DNA of 64,000 bases, taken from the NCBI GenBank assembly GCA_947359465.1, contig OX375878.1, positions 87,704,377 to 87,768,376 on the forward strand, written 5' to 3'. Shown in pieces: positions 36,355 to 48,500 of this stretch (the first letter of the stretch is position 1; the number at the start of each line of letters is the position of its first letter). The DNA is from Metellina segmentata (lineage: Eukaryota > Arthropoda > Arachnida > Araneae > Tetragnathidae). A model generated the notes under the pieces. It was not told where the DNA came from, did no database searches, and saw only the letters and a program-made list of their open reading frames with translations. The position numbers and the translations under genes are program-made.

Positions 36355-37595
36355 GTTGTTGTTTGTTACTTAATGGCACAAGGACTGCTATAGGTCATGC
36401 TGCCCCAAATTAGGTTGTAATTTCATTATCTTCTGAGGGGGTGGGGAATTTCTGGGGGGCTAATTGGACATTAGTGTTTAACATTTGTATCGTAAAATCT
36501 GGGGGAAGGGTTGGGAGGGTATAAATCCCTGACCGATACATTCCAAAATATGTCGAAGAGTTGCTGAGTAGAGTTTACTCTTGTATACGCTTGATGCAAG
36601 TTCAAAATAGTAGTCGTGAATTACTTTAACTAATATTATTAATTAATTTAATTAAGTTAACAATAAAAAACATTATTACACTTCTAAATCACTCTTATAG
36701 AACACTATAATGGTGACATATTGAAGAATATTTAATAGCTCCAAAAGGTAGGTCTGGAAAGCTTAATGTCAGATATTTAATCAAATAAAATGAAAAATGC
36801 AATGAAAAATATTATTGACTTTTTATTCTAGCAAAACCATGGTGCCAATCTGTAAAGTATCAGTAATGCCATTAGGTCTCTTTTTAAATATAATTTAATA
36901 GCTCCTAAATATAATGTAGAATCCACAGGATCCCCAACACTTCGAATGTAAGAAGATTATGTTCGATTCCAACAGCGAACACACAAAAGAACGGGTAATC
37001 GATTTAATAATATATTTGGTTTAGTAAAACTTGTCATGACAGACTAAAATGAAGATGAATGATCTAAATGAACCGAACACTGAGAATCGATTCCAGGCGA
37101 ATGCGTGACAGACGCATTTATGTAACACTCCAGTTAGTGGTAATATGTGTGATGTAATATTATCTCATTCTCTCTCGAGTAGTTATACAGTTGAATAAAT
37201 CTTGCAAAACTTTCGATTTTATCGATTGAGCAGTCTTTATTTCATTCTTTCCGACGAAATGAATAAATGATTGACCACTGGATTCATTTGACAATGCAAT
37301 TTCTCATTAGAAGAGACTTGTTTGATTAACTAAAATCGACAACAGACGGCTTATTTGTCACGCCTTCAAATCGATTTGGATCTGAAGCCAAGTCTCAACG
37401 CATGGTGGGTGAAAACTTTAGCACGAACTTGCTGGGGAAAACGCTTAGTTTATGCAGATTATTTTCATTTGCTCAGATCGACAGTCATTATTAAAAGAAA
37501 ATATGAATATGGTGTTAGGCTGTGGTAACTTCAATTCATGATAGATATTTTTCTTTTTGCAGGCAATAAATTTAATTATTGACCTTAAAAAAGAC
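35900..37595. other. Region upstream of the gustatory receptor
   Basis: Holds a G9 homopolymer near 36221 and the (TA)n at 36299. The receptor's promoter or first exon should lie here but is not identifiable. Confidence 0.4.
36299..36351. repeat. (TA)n microsatellite
   Basis: About 25 TA units. Just downstream, gttgttgtttgttacttaat then ggcacaaggac resembles a reversed LINE 3' tail, with weak support. Confidence 0.85.
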
Positions 37596-38801
37596 ATGCA
37601 AGATTCTAGCATTTTTAGGATGGATGGCTGTCAAGAAGCTGGTGGAATAAAATTGAAACATCCCTTTCATCTCTTTCTCAAGTCTTTCTGGTTGTTCGGC
37701 TTGGATTTGGAAGGGAGGAACGACTCGACGTTACTATTCAAAGTTGCATTGAAAACATGGTCAGTTTTGACCGTCCTTTTCTATCACTACTGGGTCATCT
37801 TCGACGTAGGATGGTACTTCAAGCACAAAGTCCACGAGAATGCTTTGGCTGAGAGCGTCACTGTGTGGGCCACAATTTTAACTTTCGACTTCCTGATCTG
37901 GAAACGGAAAGATGTCCGCGAGCTGATGGCCATCATGGAAAGAGAGGTTCGCAAGTTGAAAACGAAAAACCAAAGGAAGCACGAAAAAGAAATCATCATG
38001 GCTTTCATCCTGGTGTGGATCTACATCATCATCTTCGCAGGTCAGCCTTTCCTGTTCACACCTGAAAAAGAGTACAGCAAGCACCACGCAACCAGTCTTC
38101 TCGGCTATCTGTCGCAAACGGCAACAGACTCCAAGCAAGCTGTCTTTTTCAAGTTAGATGCCTTCTTTGAAAGTTTCTTCATACAGGGACTGTTGACAAT
38201 GACCATCTCCCTGTACTTGCTCCTGTGCTTGACGTGCAAGAAATGGTTCCAGCACTTAAAGCACCGGTACGGTGACAGCGAAACATCAGCACTCTTGTTT
38301 GAAATTCAGAGGTTCTGCTCCGTTTTCGACAACTTGTCTCGCGAAGTGAGACTTTTGGACGACATTTTTTCCACGATCGTCGCCGTCTGGTTATTGATGA
38401 TACTCGTGATTCTGTGCTTGAGAATAGTGTCCATACTAAATCCGTTGCTGCTTACGACCAACCAAATGATTACTGTCACCGTCCTGTCCTTTTCACGGGC
38501 TGCAATAGCACTCGTCGGAATGAGTTTCATCGCAGATTCTGTTTATAAAAAAGCGCTGATAACTTTGTGTAAGTTGGATAGCTTCTATAGAACAACCGAC
38601 GTAGTACCCAGCAATGCTGTCTATCAAGAAGTCCAGATGGCGTTCACTCGCTTTGCCAGCAATCCCACCCAACTGACATTTTGGAAGATGGCACGACTTA
38701 ATCGTGGTTTCCTTATGACTTGCATAGGTATGATGACCACTTATGTCATTATTTCAATACAGTTGTATCCTAATGCAAGGAAGGGACTCGAATCTATGTG
38801 A
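37596..38801 (+). CDS. Gustatory receptor-like seven-transmembrane protein
   Basis: A 401-aa membrane protein of the insect chemoreceptor (gustatory receptor) superfamily. In this family the proteins act as ligand-gated ion channels in chemosensory neurons. Seven hydrophobic stretches lie near residues 47-72, 85-101, 133-154, 193-214, 258-282, 290-312 and 371-390. The last contains TYVIISIQ (382-389), which fits the family's C-terminal TYhhhhhQ signature, and the length is typical. The frame is intact with no stops. A strong acceptor (ttttctttttgcag) ends at 37562 just upstream, so an unseen 5' exon, untranslated or coding, is likely. The first in-frame ATG is 37596; the one at 37620 is an alternative. 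A possible poly(A) signal AATAAA lies at 39258-39263. The ligand cannot be told from sequence. Confidence 0.82.
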   Translation: MQDSSIFRMDGCQEAGGIKLKHPFHLFLKSFWLFGLDLEGRNDSTLLFKVALKTWSVLTVLFYHYWVIFDVGWYFKHKVHENALAESVTVWATILTFDFLIWKRKDVRELMAIMEREVRKLKTKNQRKHEKEIIMAFILVWIYIIIFAGQPFLFTPEKEYSKHHATSLLGYLSQTATDSKQAVFFKLDAFFESFFIQGLLTMTISLYLLLCLTCKKWFQHLKHRYGDSETSALLFEIQRFCSVFDNLSREVRLLDDIFSTIVAVWLLMILVILCLRIVSILNPLLLTTNQMITVTVLSFSRAAIALVGMSFIADSVYKKALITLCKLDSFYRTTDVVPSNAVYQEVQMAFTRFASNPTQLTFWKMARLNRGFLMTCIGMMTTYVIISIQLYPNARKGLESM

Positions 38802-40042
38802 CCTTACGGAATATTTAAAGAACAAAGAACTAAACAAATTACTTCATTATTCACATTCAATAATTGAAATTTTTTATCACGAAGTTTCGATTTCTGGAAA
38901 TAGAAGAATGGATCAGTGAAATCAAAGTAGTTTGAATTGAGACAATTTCAATTTTAAACCCTTCCCTCTCCTCACTATCTGCACTCCAAGTTTCAGTATA
39001 AATTCAGACAAATGTGCTCCCCTTAAATACAAATATGCATTTAAAGAACCCAATATTCAACCTGCATAAACATATAAATTTCTCTCGTACTTTGCTCAAT
39101 CAAACAACTTCATATTAGATCAAAAGATATAAACCAGTGATGCACAGGCTTGTTAAGAACAAGGGGATCACATAGATTCATTGTGACTTATGGGAAGGTA
39201 GCAAAAAAAAAGTGAAATTATCCATCATATATTGCTGCAAAGAAAGATAGTAAAAAGTAAATAAATAATTTAATTTGATGCTTCACATTGCATTGATTTG
39301 GCAATTCTTTTAATGTTTGGTTCTATTTTTTTAAAATAGAGCCAAGAGCAAAATTCTAAATTTTCAACAGTCAAGCGGTTCCTATTTTTCGATTTATTAA
39401 CATCATGGTTGAAAAAGTTTCTTCACAGATATATGTTGATCCGTAAAGTCTGCCTTTGATGTACTACCTAGCAACGATTTACAATTGCTTATATCGCCGA
39501 CACGACAGTAGAAGTTTCACGAATTGTCTTCATTAAATTTATCGAACACAGGTCCTCATCATTTTACATGTCGATGTGTTCAAGCTGTGCATTTTCAGAC
39601 GAAATGGTTGCTAAATAAATATAGCAACGGTTTACTTTTTGAAAATCAGAAAACGCTCGTTGAAATTTGAATTAAATTATTAATCTTTTCAACATATGCA
39701 ATCTCGAATTTTGCGTGGGTAACTTATTAATAGTAAAATAACACTTGGTGAAGCGAACTGCCATCAAATCAAACCGAGGGCAGAGGGCTGTGCATCTCTG
39801 ATATAAACTTTTTAACTTAGAAAAAAAATCCCACGCATTTGAAGTACAAAACATTTTTTTACATTTTCTCTGGTCCCGATGCCGTCCACCTTTATACATG
39901 GCAGACCGGAATCATACAAATATTCGGATTGAGATCAGATATGTTTCTCAGCTTTACGTGCACTCATATGTAGTCAATCAACAATTATCAAAGAATAAAT
40001 TCTCCAAACGTGTCAAATGACCCGTTTTAAAATTTTAACTTA

Positions 40043-40560
40043 CTAGGGGCTCCGTCCCCTGCTCGCTATCGCTCGTCAACCCCCGATGATTGCTACGCAA
40101 TCATATTTAATTCGTTTCGCGAACAAAACCTTTCAACAATGAGGGGGGATGGGATTGCTTCACAATCCATCCACACTTGGATCGAATCTGGATTGATCCC
40201 AGATTTAATTGAAGATTCCCTTCCCTTCCCATTGCAATATTTATCGCATGCGCCTGATTAACGTAAAATTGCTTACTTTTTTTTGCGAGATTGGCCTATC
40301 TGTATCTAAGCCGAGGAAAAGGACACTAAAATCTTTGGATTAAATTTCAAATGTACAACATTAAGGAGGAAAAAAAAGGACACTAATATCTATCCTGACG
40401 AAAAAATAAATCGTTTTCTCCACCTACCGCATAGAAATACCGAATCATAGATATGTTTTAGCTGATCCGTGTCCTTTATTGTAATATTATTTTTTAAGAT
40501 TTTCATATTCGACTGTTGCTATGGAAACGGTGACCGAATTTGCCTGTTCTTCTGAAAACA
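40043..40560 (-). mobile_element. Partial Helitron, 3' end only
   Basis: The + strand reads tactaggggctccgtcccct. Reversed, it ends AGGGGACGGAGCCCCTAG then T, the hairpin-plus-CTAG terminus of a third Helitron type. The 5' TC end was not found; the right boundary given is a guess. Confidence 0.45.
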
Positions 40561-41105
40561 TTGCGAATTTTCTAGCGCGTGCTCTCAAATTTCATGAATG
40601 AATTCATTAAAAAATGTAACTGTATTTATCGTGTGTGCGTGCTCCAAATTCATTAACCCATTGAACCACAAGACTCTCTATCAAGTGACTCACTATCTAC
40701 CAATCACAAAGCGAATAAACCTGAAAAAGACTGAAAAATGTTCTTTTATAATTTAAAGAAAGTTACTTTTGAGCATTGAGTTTTTTATTACTTATTGTTA
40801 CTATTTAATGCACTTTGGTAAAAATGATATTTAATTACTTTTTTATTATATTATCATTAAAAATACTATTCAATATACTTTGGTAAAAATATTTGACATA
40901 AGAATTGCCCTATTCTAAATAAATAGTTTTTCAAATGGCAGTTTATCAAGCACTGAAACCGGCTTTTACCTAGTTGAACTACTACGTTCTTATAAACATT
41001 TTTACAACTTGTCGAATTTAAAAATGTATAATGCCAACTAAAATATCAATTTATTTTAACTTAAAGCAACTACTAGGTGTATTAATTGCATTTATTATGA
41101 ATCGA

Positions 41106-41442
41106 CTTATGTGTTTCAAATATCGACCTTCTAATGAAATAGACAGAACATGTAGGCGGAGTCGTTGTAGTAAGATCTCAGATGGTTCCGGGGGCTTAAG
41201 AAATGACTTGAGTTGATTAGCTATCGAATCGCAGACTAGTGTTTATATCGCTGGATAATCATTTTAACCAATTCATAATTTGTCCCACGTTAGGATGTAT
41301 GCTTTTTTTCCAGGTGAAAGGTCTTCTAACCTAACGATCAGAAGAAATAGCATAAAGCTGCGAACACATACTCCGTCTATTTCATTAGAATGTCGATGGT
41401 TTCAAATGATATATTGATAAACTGTCTGGTTGAGAACTACTG
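41106..41442. repeat. Inverted-repeat element with hAT-like end
   Basis: tcgaccttctaatgaaatag near 41122 pairs with tgtctatttcattagaatgt-type sequence near 41370. The right end, reversed, reads CAGTAGTTCTCAACC, the style of hAT termini. The left terminus is unclear. Confidence 0.4.
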
Positions 41443-41899
41443 CAATCATTCAGCATACCTGAAATAATGATAAATATTTCACTTAAAGATTAACAACTTC
41501 TTGAATATGAATTCATTTTTATTATACTGTTAGCCGAAGCTTTGTGACAATTTGCACTTTGATAAACAGCTTAACTGCTTTTTAATTTTTACAACTTGTG
41601 GGAATAAAATGGAGGATTAAGAGCATAATGAGAGTCAGTTGATACAATAACAATAAAATTTCTAAAGAATTTGAAAGGTTTTAAAATGTACATAGCACGA
41701 CATAAAATGTTACTATTTAATCTCTTACTTTTTGTACCGTGTCACTATTAAAGTCCATGAGCGATGTTTTTGTAGCTTAATTTCTTTTGAAACTTATTTG
41801 AACTTAACTTGTTTGTTTTCAAGGCTAAAAACACAGATAATTAAATTGAATTATAATTAGAACTACAAATGCACAACTGAAGAATTTAAGTATAGATAC

Positions 41900-41933
41900 A
41901 TATTCCAATGAGATAAATTCTTCATTGGAATAT
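41900..41933. repeat. Short hairpin
   Basis: atattccaatga and its reverse complement tcattggaatat, separated by 10 bases. AT-rich intergenic setting; function unknown. Confidence 0.5.
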
Positions 41934-42462
41934 ATTTAATTTATATTGGTAACTAATAATCCTTTAACTATTCACAATACTACTACTTGAATAACTATTT
42001 AAAATATTTTTAACAGTAATTCTTAACATTCAGTGATTTTTCTGATATATAGCTACTATTCGTAGCGTCTATTGAATCGATCATGGACAACAGATTAACC
42101 GTTGAATTGCTATGACCCAAAATAACACTACGTGTTTCTTCTAAAATGGCTTCCTGAAATAAAAAGATTCAGTTATAAGACATAAATGTTCAAAAAATCA
42201 TTAAGTAATACTTTTATTTTATTAAACAAAGCTTAAATGTTGCAAATTTACTGCTTATGCTTTCTGCAAATATGGTTATAACCTGATTGCAAGTATTTCT
42301 ACGCAAGTGAGTTTGCCACACATTACATATTGATGTTACTACACATTATATATAGACTTTGCTACACATTACACATTAAAATGTTGATACACACTACGCA
42401 GTGATATTGCCTACATGTTACATGATATTTACACACATTTTAAATTTCGAATAAAACAGAGA

Positions 42463-42550
42463 AACTCATTAACTGAATAATGAACTCATAATTTTTCGAA
42501 GACGCTTTGCACTTATTTTCATGATGATGAGAAATACGTTGTCAGATTAT
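42463..42550 (+). repeat. Left copy of 88-bp duplication flanking the LINE
   Basis: Matches 43573-43660 with two differences that I can see. It lies exactly against the 3' tail of the LINE fragment, so it reads as a long target-site duplication. Confidence 0.8.
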
Positions 42551-43572
42551 GTTGTTGTTGCACGCCCCCATTGGCCAGCAGTGCTAGACCAGGTCCATGA
42601 CGTTATACACCCTCAAAAAATCAAACACCGTCAATGGATCGTCAGTCAAGTCCTGTTTGGAGAGCCTCAGGCACGAGAGGATGTGGTGAGGCGAAGCCTG
42701 CTCAGTGGAACAGTTGTTACAAATCTCAAAGACCTTGGATCCTTCGGAAAATTTCATTGATTTAAGGTGACCACTTCGAAAGCGGACAAGAATAGTTTGG
42801 TCCGGCCTATTGAAATCTTGAGCCAGGGAGCCTCCAGGTCGCGAACAGTGATACCATGGGGGCTCTGGGGGGGACATTAAAAGTGGTCTTATTCTTGTGT
42901 TTTATTATTTAGAAGATCTCCAAAAAGGTGAGGGGTGCTGACGGCACAGAGGCCTCACAAGCACCAGCCTTGGCCAAAGTGCCCGCAATCTCATTTTCCT
43001 CAAGTTCGACGTGGGAAGGAATCCACTGCAGATGAATCCGATGCGATATGGAAAGCCGTTTTAACTTGTTGAGTATTGACACTCCAACACTATCTCTCAC
43101 ACTTTGCCAATTGGTCAAGTGCTGTATTGCACTTCTACTATTAGACAGAATCCATATCTCGTTTCTATGGGGAAGAAACACAAGATATTCAAGGGCTTCA
43201 TCAATGGCTATTAGCTCACTGCGAAATACTGAACAGTAGTCGGGATTTCTCCTCTGAATTCTTAAGTCGTGGTCTTGCAATTTGATGTAAATTCCACTGC
43301 CAGATCGATTACAGTCGTCTCTACTGCCATCCGTATAAACCCGAACGGCGTCTCTTGGAATCTCTCCAATTCTCTCAAGAGCTATTTGCCTTAGATAGGC
43401 AGGAAGATCTGTTTGTTTGTTCACATGTACAGGCAAGTCAGAATGAAAAAAGACACCGTCAAGATCATCCGTTGGCTCAAGACATTCTGTCAAGTGATGT
43501 GGTTCTACAGCACTTTCAACTAGATTAAAAGAGACCATTTGGCTAAAGGGACTATTTCTCCTGAGTCTCTGG
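42551..43572 (-). mobile_element. 5'-truncated non-LTR retrotransposon (LINE) fragment, decayed
   Basis: The minus strand encodes the C-terminal part of a LINE polyprotein. From 43572 to 42909 the frame is open and carries an RNase H domain with VYTDGS and SELIAI. The third acidic site reads ILSNSRSA (Asp to Asn) and the last NEIAGTLAK (expected Asp is Gly), so the enzyme is probably dead. A stop at 42909 and a frame change separate it from the tail segment 42877-42584, which has a CNNC...H...C knuckle. The 3' end is a short (CAA)3 tail at 42551. The copy lacks the endonuclease and reverse transcriptase regions. It is flanked by 88-bp direct repeats. Confidence 0.8.
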
Positions 43573-43660
43573 AACTCATTAACTGAATAATGAGCTCATA
43601 ATTTTTCGAAGACCCTTTGCACTTATTTTCATGATGATGAGAAATACGTTGTCAGATTAT
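43573..43660 (+). repeat. Right copy of 88-bp duplication flanking the LINE
   Basis: Partner of 42463-42550. It abuts the truncated 5' end of the LINE fragment. Confidence 0.8.
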
Positions 43661-44040
43661 AATCTGTTTTAAAAATATATAAGACCATATTTTTTCCTTG
43701 AGCACTAATAGTCTTGAAAAATTCATTTTCGTCAGTTAATGTTTCTGCTCTAAGCCGACGAAGATTTTATGTTTTGAACTAACTTCAGTTATACGATTGT
43801 GGCACACATAGAAGAAATGCACACTTACCTATCTATTTAGATGTATATTAAAAGAAAACACAGATATCATTTGAATGCTATCAAAGTGCACCTACCAGAG
43901 CATTTTTTTCTTGTTCTAGGGCTACAGTTTTCCGCCTTTCTTCGTCCAATTTTAAACTACAAAGGGCAAAAGAAAGCGCAATTAAAGTTAATTCCTGCTA
44001 CCATGTTCACCAAATACAAATATCTATGGATAGCACAGAG

Positions 44041-44692
44041 CAGGGCTCGCGCGAAATAGGATTCTGAAGCTGGCAGCAGATATTGCTGTGAGCTTTTATA
44101 AGCTGGAGGCAAAAACTATTCAGCTCATGGCAAAACCTAAAATTTCCGCAATAACGGTAAATTGTAGTTACAAATTTTTCGCTAAACTTTAAAACAATTG
44201 AATAAATAATGCAATGAGAAGAAGAACAAAAAATATTTCACTTTTCTTGTTAGCTTTCTGCAATTTCATATAAAACCCTAAAATATATCCGAGATTTAAA
44301 AAAAAAAAACACTCCAATAATCTATTGTAGACACACGTTTATTTCCTTATTATCAAGTTTACGAAGGCATTAGTCAATAATTAGGCTAGAGAAAACTAGT
44401 TGTTTCATAACTACATAACTAAAAGCAAGGTCTGCGATCACATGCACGAGACCATTTCTGAACTGCCTTAAAATCTGAAAGCGAAGAACCATCCGCACAT
44501 ATCCCCATTAAGGCAATAGTTTTTTCAATTAAAAAAATATTTTTTAACAGTCATTATTTGAAAGAGAAATAATGAAACATTCGGTTTCAGATATTCGTAG
44601 CAAAACTTGCCGTGAGAACTGTTGATCGTCGCGGCGATTTAAACTAAGCTCACGGCATTTTCCGTGGTTGCCGTGACTTATTTCGAGCCCTG
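44041..44692. mobile_element. hAT-type MITE
   Basis: Ends are CAGGGCTCGCGCGAAATA and, reversed, CAGGGCTCGAAATAAGTC. Flanks are gcacagag (44033-44040) and gcaccagag (from 44693), an 8-bp duplication with one base inserted. 652 bp, no transposase. Confidence 0.65.
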
Positions 44693-44727
44693 GCACCAGA
44701 GTGAACATAAGTTATTTATCTTATTAA

Positions 44728-44765
44728 CCCTTCCAGGTTGTTTCGACAAGGTAATTCGACCATTT
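44728..44765 (+). mobile_element. Left end of a piggyBac-like MITE
   Basis: TTAA then CCCTTCCAGGTTGTTTCGAC, as in the copy at 4663. The right end is not seen. Confidence 0.4.
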
Positions 44766-46081
44766 TATTATCAGCAACTTCCATTGGTTTAGGTTTTCAT
44801 GAAAACCTCCACTTATGTAGCATTATATATCATAGTATATCTACCGATGATAATCTTCAACATCAGTCGGCGAAAGGCAAAATACAGGAAAACATGTGGG
44901 GAACAGGACAGGTAGTCGTGGAAACCATGTGGGGGCACCATTGAAAGAAACATATTGAAAAGAAATAGCGCTAAATTTCGTCGCATGCGTTTCACTATGC
45001 AAAAAATCTCGTTTACAGAAAAAAATAGCTGTGGAAGAAAAAGTGTTACATATAGTGCTGGTTTATTTTAAAATAATTATCTTTCAATAAAATATTTATT
45101 TCAGTTTATTAAACAAGAAATGTATAATTTTTCAATCAATTATCACAAATCACTCAATCGTCATCAAAGACAAAACTGGCTTTAAAAAATACGAGTTTCT
45201 GTAAAAACTCTTGTTTTGATAAAACTCTTTATTGATTAGAAATTAATGTATATATTTTTTTAAAGTAAATTGTTTTTATGAACCTTAGTTGTATTTTGTA
45301 CTTATAATGCATTTTTCTCGAAATCCTGTTTTAGGCAACTTTGCGCAAGTTCAAAATACTAAGACTTTGTGATATATGCACTAGAGTTAAGCTGTTTATA
45401 TTTTTGAAATGTTGAATAACTGTTTAACAGACACAGGGAGAGCTTTTTTGCATAAAAAGTTCAGAAAATTAATAAAAATTAATAAACATAAAAAAATGGA
45501 GATTCTTATAGCAATTTAACATATAATGAGTAAAATATTTTTTTTTATGAAAACTCATAAATAAATTTTAGAAATTCTTTCCCTAAGAGTTTTACACATA
45601 TTATAACGCTATTGTATAAATTAATTTTGTATAAAAATATTTAAAATTGACAGAGGAGCAGGGTTTATAAAAAATGTGTATATCAACTTAAAAACATAAA
45701 TTGGTAATTTTTCCTAAAGCTTTTCCTCCATATAGGTTTGCATACCTTCTTATGTGTTGTCTACAATCTCTCTTTACATGATTAGCCGTTTTCTTTTGTT
45801 AATTTATACGAAACAGTCACAAGCTAACAAAACTACGTCTCCTTAAGAAGTAAGGTCTTTTCCTAAAGCCCCACCTCGAAAAACTGTAAAAAATAGATAA
45901 CGGGTTTAATGTTGGATCTTGACTGATACCCAGTTAAAAATATGATTACAGAGGTAACATTGAAGAGAAAAAAAGCACTAAACCCTAAAAAGAACGACAT
46001 TTCCAAGAAGCGAGCCAAAGTGAACTTGAGGCATAAGCCCACCGAGACATCATAAACAGAATGTGAAGATTCACCATCTTA
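44766..46081. other. Intergenic stretch
   Basis: AT-rich, nothing recognised. Confidence 0.5.
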
Positions 46082-46933
46082 AGGCGGGTTAACACGCTAC
46101 GATAAATCGTTACGATGTGATTAACAAATTTATTGTTCCAATAAATCGAAAGTGTGAGTATTGTTTACACGCTACGATAAATCGTAACAATTTCTTGTCA
46201 AATATTCGTTGTCGACCGCTATCGACCTCTAAATAAGCTTTAGCCATGGAGGAAGTAGTGTTGTTGTTATATATCGGTTGTTTAGCGAGAAAAGTGAAAA
46301 AGTCTTGCAGAGTCCTTGTTGTTCAAAAAATGCAGAAGGTCGAAGTACCACAAAGTAGGTTTATAGATGTCATCCGCACCTGTCTCGGATTTTGCCGAAT
46401 TGTTAACTTTTGACAGTTCTTTCTTATAAACCGTACGCAATGCATTAATTTTTTTCACAACAATGTTTCTGTCTGCCGACGGATCCAATTCTTTGTATTT
46501 TTTAACGAGCTCTGTATAAGCAAAGTCTTTTTATTCCTGTCGGAGTATTCTTTGCTCTTAACGAGCCACAAGCAGGTAAAACTCCGATAAAGTTCAATGA
46601 ATTCACTCAAGAACTCTCGAGGAGTTTGTTTAACTGCCATGATTCGAATAAAAACAACAGTTAATCAAAGAACGAACTATAAGACACAACCTTTCTGATG
46701 CAGATGCAAGTGCAAACTGAGTCAAATCGTAGCGAGAAATGGCTGCCACTTGTTTACACGTTCCAACATATCGTTACGATTCGCAGAAATTGATGCCGGC
46801 CGGCATCAACCATCCAATCCAATTCCAATTCCAATTAATCGCTACAATGTCCTGTTTACACCCAACGATAAATCGAAACAATTCGATCGTTACGATAAAT
46901 TGCTACAATTTATCGTAGCGTGTAAACCGGCCT
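46082..46933 (-). mobile_element. PIF/Harbinger-type element carrying only a MADF gene
   Basis: Terminal inverted repeats AGGCGGGTTAACACGCTACG (left) and AGGCCGGTTTACACGCTACG (right, reversed) enclose 852 bp. They are flanked by TTA at 46079-46081 and 46934-46936, the 3-bp target typical of PIF/Harbinger elements. The only coding content is a minus-strand MADF-like frame. No DDE transposase is present. It is therefore a deletion derivative that would need help in trans. Confidence 0.75.
46282..46640 (-). pseudogene. MADF (Myb/SANT-like) domain protein of a Harbinger element, frameshifted
   Basis: Starting at 46640, the frame reads MAVKQTPREFLSEFIELYRS and continues through WLVKSKEYSDRNKK. 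Near 46530, in an A-rich run, the frame shifts by one base. It continues in another frame through LVKKYKELDPSADRN, INALRTVYKKEL and PTLWYFDLLHFL to the stop at 46282. The spacing of the Trp/Tyr/Leu residues is that of MADF domains, the DNA-binding partner protein that PIF/Harbinger elements encode beside their transposase. The shift would truncate the protein unless it is a sequencing error. Confidence 0.7.
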
Positions 46934-46936
46934 TTA

Positions 46937-47694
46937 TACTGATAGTGATAACCTCAATTTTTCAGAATTGCAATCAGACATTGTTGCAGACAACAACAAT
47001 TAACAATGTTTGATTACGTTATAGTTGAAGGACACCTTAAGGAACAAAAAATTCACTCTATTAGGGAAGTTGTGAATCAGGACAATGTTGATTTTTAAGT
47101 GTTGTATGTCAAAAGAACTTTTCCATCTTATATATTTTCACGAACAAATGAATAAATGAAGTTTATTCATTTGCCAAATCAAAAATCATTTTCAAACATC
47201 CTCTCCCAATTCCATCAGGAGGGACAGTGAAAAAAGCAGACATGCGGATTTTTCCTATGGATTTAACATCCTATCAAAATCTAAAATAAGTTTACAATTC
47301 CTGTTATCTTATTTTATCATCTACTTTGTATCATCATTGCTAAAGTTTCCTCACATTTAAAGCTGTTCAATTATACGTAAACTAATCAAAAGTGGTATTT
47401 TATTTTAAGCCTGCTTGGAGATATCAGTATATTTCAATTAAAATTAATTTTAATAAAAGCCCATTCTTTATATTTACTGTTGTTACTATAACGTAATAGT
47501 GTATCCCACCCCACAGTGTGTAACACTGTACCCCGACAATGGGGCACAGTGTTAACTCTCTTTAATTTCAATTATATGTAAGAGATAAAAGATCTTTTTA
47601 AGGGCTTTGTTTGCTTCATATAGATGCATATCTTGATGCCACAGATAAAAATAGAAAACGTGTAACACTGTGCCGGACCTTCTCCTACTTTCTT
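46937..47694. other. Intergenic stretch with cagtgtgtaacactg repeats
   Basis: cagtgtgtaacactgtaccc (about 47514), ggcacagtgttaa and gtgtaacactgtgccgg (about 47661) form a loose inverted pattern. Possibly a small degraded element; no coding frame. Confidence 0.35.
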
Positions 47695-48059
47695 TTGTAA
47701 AAAAAAATTTTCAGTTTTAGATTATTATTTTTGGCGGACATTTTAAAAAATATATTTTTCAAAACGTTCACAAATGTGTTTTGGAACTTTTATTTTTCGT
47801 TATAAAAAGAACTTTATTTTGTAAAAAATATTTCAGTTTAAACGTATTAATTTTTTAAAGTTTTTAAAAAATATTTTTTTTTTTCAAAACGTTCACAAAT
47901 GTGTTATGAAGTTTTCATTTTCCGTTGTAAAAAGGAAAATACTTGTAAAAGAAAAATATTTTTGAAATAATTCTTTCCTTGTCGACTTTAGAAGTGCGCC
48001 CAAAAAAAAAAATTGCCAAAGCCGTCGCTACCGCTATAAACGTAGACCACAGCTGTACC
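47695..48059 (+). mobile_element. GGTACAGC-family MITE, half copy
   Basis: The right half only, with agaagtgcgcc at about 47989 and ending cagctgtacc at 48059. The start is approximate. Confidence 0.5.
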
Positions 48060-48104
48060 ATAATAAAATTTAAATAAATATAAATAATGCTAAATTGGTA
48101 CAGC

Positions 48105-48500
48105 GGTACAGCTATACTCTACGTTTATGATCAGTGGCAATAGCCTTTGCAATTTTTTGGCGAACTTCTAAAGTCGCCAAGGAAAGAATTATTTCCTAAC
48201 TCTTTTTCTGTCACGAATTTTTTCTTTTTACAAAACACTTTTTAAACACATTTCAGAACGTTTTAAAAAAAGTATATTTCTTAAAAACTTTCACAAAAAG
48301 TAGTAAGTTTAAGCACATATCAAAACGCTGTGTGAACCAGCAGAGAAACTAAGCTACGAATGTTGGGTAAGAATACCCTGAAACTAATCAATTACACTAA
48401 ATACAGTGGGCATGTTGAAAAAGTTTAAAGATTTTCAAAAGAAAAAAAAGTAAGAAATAATACAACCTGATAACGTCATAATTCTTTCGTAAAAAAATAA
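48105..48500 (-). mobile_element. GGTACAGC-family MITE, inverted partial copy
   Basis: Starts GGTACAGCTATACTCTACG at 48105 and runs on as the reverse complement of the right half of the 48501 copy. It is cut off exactly where that copy starts, so the two form a large imperfect inverted repeat. Confidence 0.65.

Larger units (their letters stand above)
38802..42462. other. Intergenic region after the receptor
   Basis: Contains the partial Helitron at 40043, the inverted-repeat element at 41106 and weak cacattaca-type repeats at about 42312-42440. A 75-aa minus-strand frame (39899-39672) is unassigned. Confidence 0.4.

Noticed and set aside
39672..39899. 75-aa minus-strand frame with CPRFDLMAVRFTKCYF
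   Set aside because: Faintly transposon-like but I could not tie it to a family.
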